Origin: Endomychus coccineus
Taxonomy: Eukaryota > Arthropoda > Insecta > Coleoptera > Endomychidae
Direction of reading: 5' to 3'
Length of the DNA stretch: 64,000 nucleotides
NCBI GenBank assembly: GCA_958510875.1
Contig: OY294067.1
Coordinates: forward strand, 262,110,180 to 262,174,179
Numbering within the stretch: the stretch's first letter is position 1; each line of letters begins with the position of its first letter. The position numbers and the translations under genes were made by a program. Below are positions 23,755 through 34,204 of this stretch, in pieces. Under the pieces are notes generated by a model, which worked only from the letters and a program-made list of their open reading frames with translations, had not been told where the DNA came from and did not search any database.

Positions 23755-24080
23755 TCAGAACGAGCTGAGAAAACAAACTTACCCGATTTCAGATTTTGTA
23801 TCCCGATATACACCCTGAAAAGTACCCCGATTCAAAATCTAAAATATTCTCAGATCGTTCTGGATATACAGTGAAAAGAAAATTTCCAGAAACGATGTAT
23901 TAACTTTGTTTTGGAGATTATTTCGAATACGGGGGTAGTTATCAGGGTGAATATAGAGATACAAAATCTGAAATGTGGTAAGTATGCTTTGCCAGCTCGT
24001 TCTGAATATACAGTGAAAAGGAAATTTCCAGAAACGATGTATTAACTCTGTTTTGGAGATTATTTTGAATAGGGGGCAAT
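23755..24080. repeat. Tandem repeat of about 140 bp with an inverted partial copy
   Basis: The block containing ATATACAGTGAAAAG and TTTCCAGAAACGATGTATTA occurs near 23860-23935 and again near 24000-24075. A piece of the unit (GATACAAAATCTGAA near 23960) is also present in reverse at 23790-23825, so the array carries both orientations. Confidence 0.7.
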
Positions 24081-24084
24081 AAAA

Positions 24085-24950
24085 ATGTTCGTGTAAATAC
24101 CTTCAAATGGTCACAGCAACGTATTATTTTGTTCAAATTCGTAGGCCAGGTGCTCGTTTGATTATTCACTTTCCCTCCTTTTTTTGAAAACAACAAAAAG
24201 GAGCATGAAATATTCTGTGATATAAAATTTATAAAACCTCATTTTGAATTTATTCAAGAAAAATAAATTGTCATTTTGGATAATATGCCGATTGTACATA
24301 ACCTCATATGAATAACAACAGATCACGTTAATAAAAACTGAAGGAAACTAAATCAGTAAATACCTGATACGAAGGGTAGACTTTGGCAAACACAATCACT
24401 AGCACAAAAAATATTTCGAAAATCAATCAACACAAAACTAACTTAAACATGTTTATGTATTGTCAATTCAGAGCACGGCCTGAACAAATGTAAACAAAAC
24501 ACAAACAGTGTATTCGATATCGCCAATTTTCGTACAAACTGAAACTAAACTATAATCAACTGATAATAATATGGTGACTATTTGACACCAACTCGATTTT
24601 ATTAGGCATATGTTGTTTACAAACACGGTAAGGTGAAACACGCAATGCCAGTACGATAACGATAAAACTGACGAAGGAAATGACGACTCACAGACTCAGC
24701 GTGTACGCTATACATGTTCGGAGCATTCCGAAGTATTGTTCGTTTCTGTTCGGAAAACTAGCAAGGGAACGAGAGGCACGGAAAAATGGATGAGAGAGTC
24801 AGCTATGCCACTGCAGCTAAATATCTACACAGGAAACTTAGGGGTTCTTCTATTCGGGAATGAAAATAATGCTTCCAATAATCACACTATCACACATCAA
24901 TGGTTTGAGAGATTCGCTACAACTTTTTTTTTAAACGAGCCATAAAGGTG
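24085..24950. other. No gene recognised
   Basis: Nothing supported; short frames only. Confidence 0.4.
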
Positions 24951-24954
24951 CTCG

Positions 24955-25835
24955 GCTATAGCTTTTCAAGTGATTTTTCACATTTTCAGTGTGAAATACT
25001 AATTTTGGTGAAAATTATCAAGAGAACAAAGTTGTGCGGAAAATGTCCTATTTTTATGGTGCAAAAGTTTTTTCTGCATATTGATGATTATTTAGTATGC
25101 TAATAAAAAATTATTTTCGTAGAGAAAAATTTGTTTTTCGACGCACACTAGAAAAGTTCCTGCTATAAGTTTTGTTGCATCTTTCGCAAAAATTGATAAT
25201 TAATACTCTGAATGAAGAAAAAAAGGAAAAAAAATAAATAATCGAAATAAAAAGATTGTCTAAACGGTAGAATATGTATGATCCTATACCTCATTGGCGC
25301 CAAAATTAGTATTTTGTACTGAAAATAGAAGCTCTTCAAGCTGATTATCTATAATCGCGGTTTAGCGATGAAAATATGTAATTTCAGGAAAAAAATTCCT
25401 TTGAAACGTAAAAATATAAAACTTTCCGTTCTACAACTTTGCTCTCTTGATAGTTTCCACCAAAATTTGTATTTTGTACTCAAAACGTGAAAAATCACTT
25501 ACAAAGCTGATTATTCATAGCCGCCAAGCTTCTACGGCGCATTCTAGCGGAGAAAATAAGCAGTATCAGAAAAAACTTTTGCAACATAGAAATAGGAAAT
25601 TTTCCGTTATACAACTTTCCTCTCTTGATAATTTCCACCAAAATTAGTATTTCACACTGAAAATGTGAAAAATCATTCAAAAAGCTGATATCTATAGCCG
25701 CGCACTTTCTATGGCGCGTTCTAACGGTGTAAATACGCAATTCCAAAAAAGTCTTGGGAGTTAAAACTAGAAAATTTTCCGCTCCACAACTTCGTCCTCT
25801 TGATAATTTTCATCAAAATCTTAAAAATCACCTCT
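24955..25835. repeat. Array of about 175-bp units with an inverted arm
   Basis: Three head-to-tail units start near 25300, 25460 and 25638, with a partial fourth at 25813. Each has CACCAAAATT, a CTGAAAATGTGAAAAATCA-like segment, a TCTATAGCCGC-like core, TTTTCCGT and CTCTTGATAATTT. The block at 24962-25090 is the same unit on the other strand (GGTGAAAATTATCAAGAG). Units are diverged by roughly a fifth. Unit length resembles satellite DNA, but the inverted arm also fits a foldback transposon. Confidence 0.75.
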
Positions 25836-26169
25836 CCGTTCATCTGCGAATTGTGAAATTAGTGTTCTAGAAGTCGAAACCTTCCTACAAAACCAGGTCT
25901 GCATGCTGCTCAAAATTCTTACACAACGAATGACAATTCCAATGGACCAATATTGGGTTGATAGTGTTGTTAATTTGCTTTTCGGTTTGCAGAAATAATA
26001 AAATGCTCGAGTGTGAACAAATATCCGGAATTTCGTTTAATTGAAGCCGCACTGCCTGGCAGAGCCTGCCGTCTTCTATGGAAGAAATGGAGCCTTCCCG
26101 CCTGCTCATGTACGTTTAATGAGTCCAATCACCGCGTTTAATATTTGGCCAGCCGCATATTATTTGGCC

Positions 26170-26420
26170 AGCATATCTTTGCCATGAAAACGTCACGACC
26201 AGATAACATTTAAATGAAGCATTTCCAGCATGGGTGGTAATATTAGTTGGCGTCCAAGGTGTCCAGACCTCATATCAATGGATTATTCTCTATGATGCTG
26301 TTTAAAATGTGAGGTGTACAAGTTTTACGTTGAGGTTTTACAATTCCTGTAGCCGATATCCAAGGAAAGCATGAATCAATCAGAAGAAAAACGAGCGCCC
26401 TCCGTATCAATGGCGCTATA
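26170..26420 (+). pseudogene. mariner-type transposase remnant
   Basis: Readable in two frames: HLNEAFPAWVVI then ISWRPRCPDLISMDYSL. This matches the end of mariner-type DDE catalytic domains (FPGR-ISRRGD-INWPPRSCDLTP-DYFLWG), including the catalytic Asp of PDL. Downstream VYKFYVEVLQFL corresponds to the following helix. Frameshifts and stops are present and no TIR was found, so it is an old fragment. Confidence 0.5.
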
Positions 26421-26883
26421 TTTTACGTGAAGAATACACCCCAGCAGTCTGGTGGATTCCTCAAGACGAACTCTGTATATAATCATTCTTGTGGCATTTT
26501 ATCTTAATACGTAATAGATTTCGTATCACATTTGTAAAAATTAAATGATAAATATGAATAAAAGTCACTCACCCTAGATTTTGGTGTATGTTTCAATCCT
26601 ATAGCTGGCTGACTTCTGTTGCTCTAGAATTAATAACAGATATATTAGTAAGTTTTTCATCGATACCCTTTCTATATATGCTAACACTGAGGAAACTGCT
26701 TGAGTTTTATTCCATTAATAAGTGTAGAACATTATTTGGAAACACTAGATTCAACAGATACTTATTTTACTATAAATAAACAGATATTTTGCAGTACGGA
26801 GAATGCTCAACTTGGTACCTATATAAAACATTAATATTCAATTTGTGGTAAAATTTATGTAAACATTTAATTGTTCTTTTCAG

Positions 26884-27015
26884 GCCCGGACTTTGCCGCC
26901 GGATAAATTCCTTGACCTGACCCCATTCCAGTCGTTATTAAATATAATATTTATGCTCGAAAAAAATCTACATTCGTTACTCGATAGAGCATTATTATGA
27001 AACAAAATAAACTGA
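26884..27015 (+). CDS. Candidate plus-strand 3' exon, unrecognised
   Basis: A strong acceptor (TTAATTGTTCTTTTCAG ending at 26883) is followed by a locally GC-rich stretch that is open for about 38 codons in one frame (ARTLPPDKFLDLTPFQSLLN…) to a stop at about 26998; a possible AATAAA signal lies at 27005-27010. No partner exon on the plus strand is identified. The product is not recognised and this could be chance. Confidence 0.3.
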
Positions 27016-27019
27016 AAAT

Positions 27020-28014
27020 AAGTGACAATTTTGATTATAAAAAAAAAAAAAAAATATGTTTTTTTGGATCACCTACATATAGAATTTCAAATTGAATTGA
27101 GGTTCTTTCTCAATGCTGGTGCAATTGCTGCTACCCCTCCACAATATTAGAATTTTTTTATTCTTTCCAAATTGCCTTTTTACAGACATTATAGCAGGAA
27201 TGTTTGTGTCATTATTTTTGATTATTTTCAATTTTGAGAATCGTTTCACGCGCAACTCTTTGGTAATTGAATGCAAAAGGTAACGTTATATATGCTGCAT
27301 TTTGAAGCATCTTCATTAATTTCATTCAATAAGTTTGGTTAATGTTATATTTGACTTTGGTACGTATATTAGTAGATTTTACTGGAGCACACTCTCTCAT
27401 TGTAACTTTCAATTCAAACTAAATTTAGGATTGTGGAATAGGTTTGGTTGTTTTTTACTTCATTAGGGGTTAAGTACTCTGATTTTTGACGCATGTGGCA
27501 CTTGTCAGATGAATATCTGTTATGCAGTAATTATTAACTGCTTTCATCCAGTAAAATCTACTAAAGCAAGTAAATTAAATATAACACTATTCAAAATTGT
27601 AGAATGAATGTAAGAAAAAATGTTTTACAAAGCTTTGTCATTCAATTATGAATCAGTTAACAATGTCAACCAATGAGAATACATTATTGAAGAGGGCGAA
27701 AACCGAAACGCTTCGTACGAAAATAATAGTCTAAACAGAAATGCAAATAGTGGCAGTAATGTTTGTACCTACTGTTTGATATTAATTATTTTATATTCGT
27801 TTACCTAATAATTTTATGGCATGTGAAGTCGTAGTCGTTTTTTACTGATGATAGAATCTCAAACCAGAAACTAGTGAAGATGTTTTTTTTATAAATAAGT
27901 TATTACCATGGCAGAAAAAATATATTATGGAACATAATAACATTATAAGACTATTATCCAAACGCGATGAATGCTACTAATAAAATAAATTATAAAGCCC
28001 GAGCGAGTGAAAAA
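27020..28014. other. No gene recognised
   Basis: AT-rich, presumably intron of the minus-strand gene. A hammerhead-like string at 27687-27710 is discussed as a weak finding only. Confidence 0.4.
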
Positions 28015-28065
28015 TTATTTCATCATAAACAAAGACGTAAAATTCATGGAAAGTAATAAACCAAC

Positions 28066-29319
28066 CTCGCTCCATTTTCGGTTTTGTGGCAACCGCAACT
28101 CGGTGCTTTGAATCTCTTGAATGTGTTTAACGGTTTGTTGCAGATCCGCCTGTAACTTTTGTTGAATCTGTTTTTGCACCATCATCTTTTTCTCCACGTC
28201 CTGACTAGTCTCCGGATCTACCACACAAGAACTCTGTCCCTTCTTCATAACTTTGTCTTTCTCTAACCTTTGTGTTAGAAGTTCTTCTAGTTTCTTCGTT
28301 GATTGTTGAAATTGACTGTGCGGTATGATTTGTTGCTTAGGTTTCGATTTCACTACATCTTCAGTCTTTGGTTGTTGAGGCATGTTAAATTTCGATAATT
28401 GCTGTCGAAACTTGTTATCATAATCAGTTTTCCCCATAGAATAAGTCTTCCGTTGCATCAATTTTTGTTCGGGAGGTGGGGGAGGTAAGAAATGAGCCAA
28501 TGCTTGAGCGTTAGCTATGAAATTTTGCTTGTTTTGTACGAAAGACTCTCTTCTTTCTTGTAACATATAATCTGGTTGCGAAGCGTTTCTTTGATGATGT
28601 TGTTGATAATGGTGACTCTGAATTTTCGATTCCATTATTCTTTTTTCGTTCAATTCAGGTTGGGATGCTTGTCTTTGGTGTGACTGATGACTTTCCGGTT
28701 TCTGAAGTTCCGGTTCTACAACCAATTTGTTCGTTAAGTCTAGCTGAATGAAATCTTTGAATCCTCCGGAATCCGATGAATTTGAATCCACCGAATCGAC
28801 TTTCGTCATAGTTTTTCCAATGTTAAATTCGTTTTTGTTTACATTAATGAGTCCACAACACTCAGTCGTCGCGTTTGAAAGGATGCTGCAGCAAACGGTG
28901 CTAGGAGAATTTGGTGCTTTTTGGGTTATATTATCAAAATGTTTTTTCGGTTCACAAGAGGTTAATTTTTTATCACATTTCTCTGTAATATAAGCAGAAG
29001 AATACGGATCACATTTCACGTAAGGTTTTTTATTAAAGGTTTGATTAGAAAATTTATCGTTGTGATAGGTTTCTCGATAATCGAAATTTTTTTCGTTCTG
29101 CGAGAAACAATTTGTTGGGTCTTTCAGCGTTTCAGTTTTTAAAGTTTTATTTTCTAAGGTGGTTGTACGTTTAGGTGGGTTAGGTGGGTTAGGATGAGAT
29201 GAATTTTGAACAACCCTCTGGCATCTGACGTTTACCGGAGGTACAAATTTGGGTTTTGAAGGAATCACCGGTTTTGGGCCACTCACTTTAGGCTTTTCGG
29301 GTTTACTACACTCTTGCAT
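28066..29319 (-). CDS. Large coding exon of an unrecognised host gene (scaffold-like protein)
   Basis: The longest non-TE frame in the window: 418 codons from ATG at 29317-29319 to a likely donor at 28065 (GAG then gttggt, phase 0), after KWSE. Without splicing it would end at a stop 16 codons later. Stops lie in frame just upstream of the ATG, and no polypyrimidine tract precedes it, so I take it as a start codon. Composition is that of a disordered adaptor: Pro/Lys-rich N-terminus (residues 7-50), Cys-rich patches (103-156), Ser-rich SVDSNSSDSGG (176-186), Gln/His-rich segment (203-250) with two similar RQASQPEL and RNASQPDY motifs, a polyproline LPPPPP (278-283), and a predicted coiled coil (342-410). 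No membrane segment or signal peptide. Codon usage and length argue for a real gene. The rest must lie below 28 kb, outside or unseen. I cannot name the family. Confidence 0.75.
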
Positions 29320-29524
29320 TTTAAGCGATTAATGTTACATCACAGCTATATTACACTTCTGATGTTAGTAAACAACACACGATGAATATATTTTTATACG
29401 AAAATTCCCCGAACTACAATGAAGACATGTGATCACTCTTTCTTTATACAAACATTTTCTTATGATAAAATGTAAGAACATTCTCATGTTGAATTTAATA
29501 AATGAAAATTCACATTATTCAGTT

Positions 29525-29700
29525 GTGCCAAACTGACAAGCACGTTGTAATGTTGGGGTTGACTCCCTTGGTTGGACGGAAGGTTAGGTAAGAAGACGCT
29601 TGGTGGCGCCGAGCGTCAAGTTCGATATATTATCAGAGGGAGGCAAAGGTCGGCCCGCTCGATCCATAATGCAAGAAATCTACACTACGCGTTGCAGCGA
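29525..29700 (-). promoter_or_regulatory. Candidate promoter / 5' leader of the 28-29 kb gene
   Basis: A local GC-rich island (GGTGGCGCCGAGCGTC, CGGCCCGCTCGATCC) sits 200-380 bp upstream of the ATG at 29319, unlike the AT-rich surroundings. A TCAGTT initiator-like hexamer is present on the minus strand at 29532-29537. No TATA box or DPE is evident. Confidence 0.35.
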
Positions 29701-29704
29701 ATTT

Positions 29705-30345
29705 GCTCTTACTAAATGTTCGTCTAATGCAGCTTTATTCTAAATTTAAATTTACTGTAAATACTACTAGAGTACTACTTGTTCGAATATTAAGTCATAC
29801 ATTTACGTAATACGTTTACATTCGCAGTTCAACGACTCTACACTGTTTGTCCCCTTTATTCTGTTCATTGTTGTCTGCCCCATTGAATAGTTGCTGAAAA
29901 ACACCCCGCTGAAACGGGTATAACGCTATTTGGCATTCGATAATTATTATGCTCGAAAAGATAGAGCTTGCAATGTTTTTATTCAATTGCCCTCAGGAGA
30001 ACGGGATTATAGTTTACATTGCGACAATTCATAAAACAGCTGTTGGAACTAGCATCTGTTGAAAAATTAATATCAAATCATTATTAGATTTATATTTTAA
30101 ACGTACTATCAATTTCTAATTACTTATACTATCCATTATCCAGCATTTGACTTCCGAAGAATTTGTTGAATCACATTGTAAAAGAAATTGATAGAAAAGT
30201 GGTTTATTACTTGGTACTCTTATGAATTATCTGTTAAACTGTCTTCGAACGGATATTTTGATCACAAAAATGGTAGCTCTAATGATAAACAAAAATAATC
30301 TAAATCATAAGGGCAATATGTGACTATTAAGAATGAATATGAGTA
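29705..30345. other. No gene recognised
   Basis: AT-rich upstream flank; nothing supported. Confidence 0.5.
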
Positions 30346-30354
30346 AAAAATGAA

Positions 30355-30430
30355 ACATTGATGGGACTCGAACCTGCATCTCTGAATTCCAAGTAACCAA
30401 TAACTACGACACTTTGGCCACTGTCAACAT
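30355..30430 (-). mobile_element. tRNA-like SINE head, copy 1
   Basis: Minus strand has an A-box-like TGGCCAAAGTGTC (30408-30420) and an exact B box GGTTCGAGTCC (30364-30374) at tRNA spacing. The cloverleaf is poor, so it is a SINE head or tRNA pseudogene, not a functional tRNA. The sequence after the B box resembles that after copy 2. Confidence 0.6.
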
Positions 30431-30787
30431 TAAAATTTTTTTTTAAATATTTTGACGGGATAGTAGGTCCTTGGTAAACTGTTAATCGATGCCTAGTGGA
30501 TCAACTGTTCTCGTACATTATTTATCTATTCAAAAATGACTTAATAAGAGCAACTCCTACGGTTGGCAGTAACTTTAACAGCTCATCCAGTAATAGATTC
30601 TGGTTCTTCACTAGATATGACTGGCAAATGTCCTAGATAATAAGTATATACGAGTAAAGGTCTTTTACCTAATGGATATCAATTCCGTGTATGTTAAGAG
30701 ATATACATTAAATTTTGTAAATTATGGGAATAACTTAAATTTTTTATCATAGGATTATTAAGATGAATAAACTTAGAAAACTGAACT

Positions 30788-30858
30788 ATTGGTTGGATTC
30801 GAACCCACATCTCAGGATCTCTAGTAAAAGATAGTAGTATAACCAACAAGTTATAAAA
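30788..30858 (-). mobile_element. tRNA-like SINE head, copy 2
   Basis: Exact B box GGTTCGAATCC on the minus strand (30795-30805) with a decayed A box 40 bp upstream. Downstream of the B box both copies share a TTCA-TTTT, TTATTCAT, CTTAATA series, supporting one SINE family in the same orientation 430 bp apart. Confidence 0.55.
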
Positions 30859-31099
30859 AAGTGTTATAAACAGCCTTACAGACCGCGCGGTTAAATTGTC
30901 TCACCCAGAGGACCATCCCACAAATTTAAAATTGTTCGTAATACACTGGTATGAATGGCTACCCAAAAACATTTTTCAATCCCATCATTAAGGAAAGAAT
31001 AAACAAATTCTATAATGGAACGTAATATATAAATAACATAAGCGGTAATACAGATAATTTTATAATATAGCATCAGGAGACTTCAGAGAAAATTAAGAA

Positions 31100-31450
31100 A
31101 TGTTTTTAAAACTATACATTCCGGAGTATGATATGAATGTTGCGCATAAACCTACTGTTGGGAAATATTTTTCAAATCTAAAACCTTTAATACCTACAGA
31201 TAAAGACACCAACACAGTATACAAATCAAATTGCTTAGATTGCGATGAGACTTATACAGAAATCTCTAACATATTTACAAAAAAGAATATATGGCCATAA
31301 GCATAGTACAAGAAACAAAAACAATTCCATCGCCCTTGCTAAACATTGCTTTGCTTATAACCATCAATTCAATTACAAAAATGTTAATATATTAACTAAG
31401 GAAACCAATTATTATAAAAGATCTATTCTGGAGATGACTCCAAGTCTGTA
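31100..31450 (+). pseudogene. GIY-YIG endonuclease (PLE family A), one frameshift
   Basis: The first frame reads VAHKPTVGKYFSNLKPLIP (linker) and TVYKSNCLDCDETYTEIS, the GIY-YIG start with the usual CxxC insertion of PLEs. Near 31265 the frame shifts and continues RIYGHKHSTRNK, ALAKHCFAYNHQFNYKNVNI and NYYKRSILEM to a stop at 31450. In the related copy at 64 kb the second motif is TYTGIS; here the Gly is replaced by Glu (TYTEIS), so the enzyme would be impaired even without the frameshift. The protein would nick DNA at the target site for retrotransposition. Confidence 0.8.
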
Positions 31451-31493
31451 AATCATGCAATTAGCTTTAAGAAATCCCGTCTTAGAGATAATA

Positions 31494-31537
31494 CGTCTTC
31501 TGATGATGGTCGTGAGACTGAAACGTACGTAAAGATG
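31494..31537 (+). ncRNA. Hammerhead ribozyme (PLE family A), intact core
   Basis: Same fold as 20854-20897: stem I CGTCTT with AAGATG, core CTGATGA (31500-31506), stem II GGTC-GTGA-GACT with the last pair changed to G-U, GAAA (31520-31523), stem III ACG-TA-CGT, predicted cleavage after A31531. The single difference keeps stem II paired. Confidence 0.78.
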
Positions 31538-31599
31538 AAAATAATAAACATATGTGTTACTGTGACCTATTTCCCGAGAATTTATATATAAATCACTGA

Positions 31600-32160
31600 T
31601 AACTGATATGCGATTCGATGTCCCGTTTATTCATCTTAATAATCTTAAGGTATCATGATATTGAGAATATAATAATATTGTAAAATTTAACACTATGTTG
31701 ATACCACTTTAATTTGTTACTTCCGTTATTCGAGTTTCAGCGTTATCACGCTACTCAAATACAATTAAAATACATGATACAACTATAACTCAACGGTAGG
31801 TAGCAAAGAATAAAGTATATTTATGGTTAAAGTTATGTTTTTTATTTGTATTTGAATACCCTCTGAGGATGGCATCAAAACGCTGAAACTCGAGTATAGA
31901 AAGTTGTTACAAATAAAAGTGATATCAACAATACAATACAATATGAATAAAATTCCATATCACATAGTAAAGGATGATATGGTAGAATTACCAGGAACCT
32001 ATCACTCAATGAGCTATTAAGAACCCTACACACACTCCTTCTAATCATAATACTTGACTATGCAGTTCAAGTCTCAAGAATACCAATTTTGTAACCAAAC
32101 GTGCACACTTTTGTTCAGTTTTCAATTTTCGCCTGCTATAAAATAGGACGATCTAAGTTT
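31600..32160. other. No gene; one hammerhead-like string
   Basis: No coding feature. At 31863-31896 a CTGAGGA…GAAACTCGAGTA string resembles a hammerhead core (see findings). Confidence 0.4.
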
Positions 32161-32164
32161 TGGG

Positions 32165-32935
32165 TGGGCTTAACCCCAGCCTCAAGGAAAAACGTAAGCT
32201 AAAATTTAAGTGAGCAAAATCATGACTATTGAAAAGATGTGTTTTAATCACATAAATGTATGAAGCGAATTAAGGATGGGAAGGAATGATTAGAAAAATT
32301 AGCCAAGGATGGATGAAGACACGTATTTGAACTTTTAGATCGGGTTACACCGCTTACTAGGCGCAATAACACTGTAATGATTTGACTTTTTGTTCCGATT
32401 GCAATAATAATAATTAGATTTAATTTTCAATAAAAATGGATTATCTCTGTACAAAGGAATAAACTCAATGACAAATTCATGAGAGTGTTTCTCAAATCTG
32501 CCATGTCTCGAACTGAAGTTTAGGACTCATGCTTAATATAAAACTACTCGCCTACGAATCTGCCGGATTGCGGACTCATTATCAAGCAGGTTTTGAAATC
32601 CTTGGGCCAATTGTTGAACTATACACAATAACTAATACTCCAAAAAGTATTAAAACTTTGCATACACACGTTTTGTTTTACCTTGACACATGAACTGCTC
32701 AGGCAAGTATCATAGTATGAAGGAGTGTGTATAAGCTCCTTTATAAGCGGTGTAAGCCGATGTAAAAGTTCTAAATACGTGTCTTCATCCATCGCCAGAT
32801 AATTTTTCTAATCGGTTCCATCCTCAATTCGCTCAATTTTATATCAGAAAATGCATCTCTCCTCTATAGCCATGATTTTGTCCACTTCTATCATCGTTTA
32901 CGCTTTTTCATTAAAACTAGAATTAAACCCTACCG
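32165..32935. mobile_element. Foldback element, arms about 200 bp
   Basis: Left arm 32165-32365 and right arm 32733-32935 are inverted copies, clearest over GATGGATGAAGACACGTATTT and GCGAATTAAGGATGG, and more diverged outward (GCAAAATCATGACTAT). The 367-bp spacer has no coding content. No target duplication identified. Confidence 0.75.
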
Positions 32936-33129
32936 CAATACCTAGATATAGCAGACCTGATAAATAATAACACCAAACAGACGTTTGCACTGAACACTGC
33001 AAGTTTCGCTACAGCATTGGTATTTGACTTCCCACGAGGCTTGAACTTCACAGACAAGTATTAAGGTAAGAGTGAGCTTGTGTGGCACTTTAGAGTAATT
33101 AAACTGACCTACGTCAATTTTCCATTTTG

Positions 33130-33360
33130 TTTCATATGTAAATTCTTGGGAAATAGGCCACATTAACCCTTATGCCTACTGCATTTAAGACTTTACGTCC
33201 CGCGCTTTGTATTATGTGTATTTGCTGTCAAACGCCTTCTGATAATGGTCGTGACACTGAAACGTACGTAAAGACGGAAATATAATAGATATGAGCGTCA
33301 ATGTGACATATTTCCCAAAAAATTACATATAATCCATACCTGGGTCAAGAATCATTATTA
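33130..33360 (+). mobile_element. PLE family A solo tail with inverted 5' piece
   Basis: Only the tail remains: a degenerate ribozyme and the end TGTGACATATTTCCCAAAA. Upstream at 33134-33177 is an inverted copy of the end (CTTGGGAAATAGGCCACATT), the same arrangement as in the 20-kb copy. No coding part. Confidence 0.75.
33233..33276 (+). ncRNA. Degenerate hammerhead ribozyme (PLE family A)
   Basis: The core is changed to CTGATAA, stem II is broken (GGTC opposite CACT) and stem I has one mismatch (CGCCTT opposite AAGACG). GAAA and stem III are kept. Predicted inactive. Confidence 0.55.
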
Positions 33361-33364
33361 CGTA

Positions 33365-33875
33365 GCATTTTGATAAAAATATACTTATAAAAACAATTAA
33401 AATACAATACATTTCAACAGCGCTGCTCAGTAATTCTAGTGTCGGCTAATAACTGCGGGCGTTTCTATTATAAAAACTATGGTGCTTTTAAGTTCATAAT
33501 TTATTTATTTGGTAGCAATGTGATTCCATACAAATGTTCATTTCGTATTTGATTTTACTATGAAGCACACTTTCAATTAATTTTTTTTTCTTGCTACCTT
33601 GGCGCATCTTGGATCGGCCTGTTGTACTGCGGGAGTGTAATTTGCCCAACTGCCTCACAAACTGAAGGAACTGATGTCATGTAGAATATAACGGTATCAA
33701 AAATAAATTAAGAACAACATGCAATCGATTATCTATTATCATCCTGCCGATAGAGAAAAAATATATTAAGCATTGGATACATTCAACTCAAATCTGATTT
33801 GAATCTATTCAATATCGATATTAATTTCACACCAAAAATTATTCATCAATTATTATTGTCTTCACTTTGTCTTCA
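33365..33875. other. No gene recognised
   Basis: Between two family A PLE tails; nothing supported. Confidence 0.4.
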
Positions 33876-33879
33876 ACAT

Positions 33880-34200
33880 CTGGTTCGAAAGTGGATACTC
33901 AAGCGTTATATTTTTAGTGCAGCCCTTCAGTTGTATTACACACTGTGATTCGATATGAATTTAAAGCTTATAAGAATATTGCTAAGCAGCGGATTCTTAA
34001 TTCATATACTTGAAACATTAATGTGTTATAATTTCGATAACTCGTGTTTCTGTTCTTGTGGTGATACAGTTAGTTTTGAGGAATCACGTTTTATACATTG
34101 ATACGTCTTGATGGTCGTGAAACCGAAACGTACATAAAGACGAAAATAATTAGCATATGTGTCAGTATGACCTATTTCCCGAGAATTTTATATAATTGTA
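33880..34200 (+). mobile_element. PLE family A 3' non-coding fragment
   Basis: Starts ACATCTGGTTCGAAAGTGGA, matching the family A spacer at 20590, and runs through the spacer to the ribozyme region and the end CCTATTTCCCGAGAATTTTA. The coding part is absent. Confidence 0.8.
34104..34142 (+). ncRNA. Hammerhead ribozyme with core deletion (PLE family A)
   Basis: Stem I (CGTCTT with AAGACG) is perfect, but five bases of the CTGATGA core are missing, so CGTCTT is followed directly by GATGG. Stem III is also altered (ACGTACAT). Inactive. Confidence 0.6.
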
Positions 34201-34204
34201 ATTG

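Larger units (their letters stand above)
31080..31592 (+). mobile_element. PLE family A, 5'-truncated copy
   Basis: Contains the end of the RT-endonuclease linker, the GIY-YIG domain (31100-31450), a shortened 3' non-coding part, a hammerhead ribozyme (31494-31537) and the conserved end TGACCTATTTCCCGAGAATT. Compared with the 20-kb copy, most of the roughly 440-bp spacer between stop codon and ribozyme is deleted, so the ribozyme lies only about 45 bp after the stop codon. Confidence 0.85.

Noticed and set aside
25885..26109. Minus-strand frame with ILVHWNCHSLCKNFEQ, resembling a LINE endonuclease start
   Set aside because: Only one motif-like stretch, no following SETW or GDxN motif; not enough to call.
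30360..30430. Functional tRNA gene
   Set aside because: A and B boxes are present, but the acceptor and anticodon stems do not pair; SINE head fits better.
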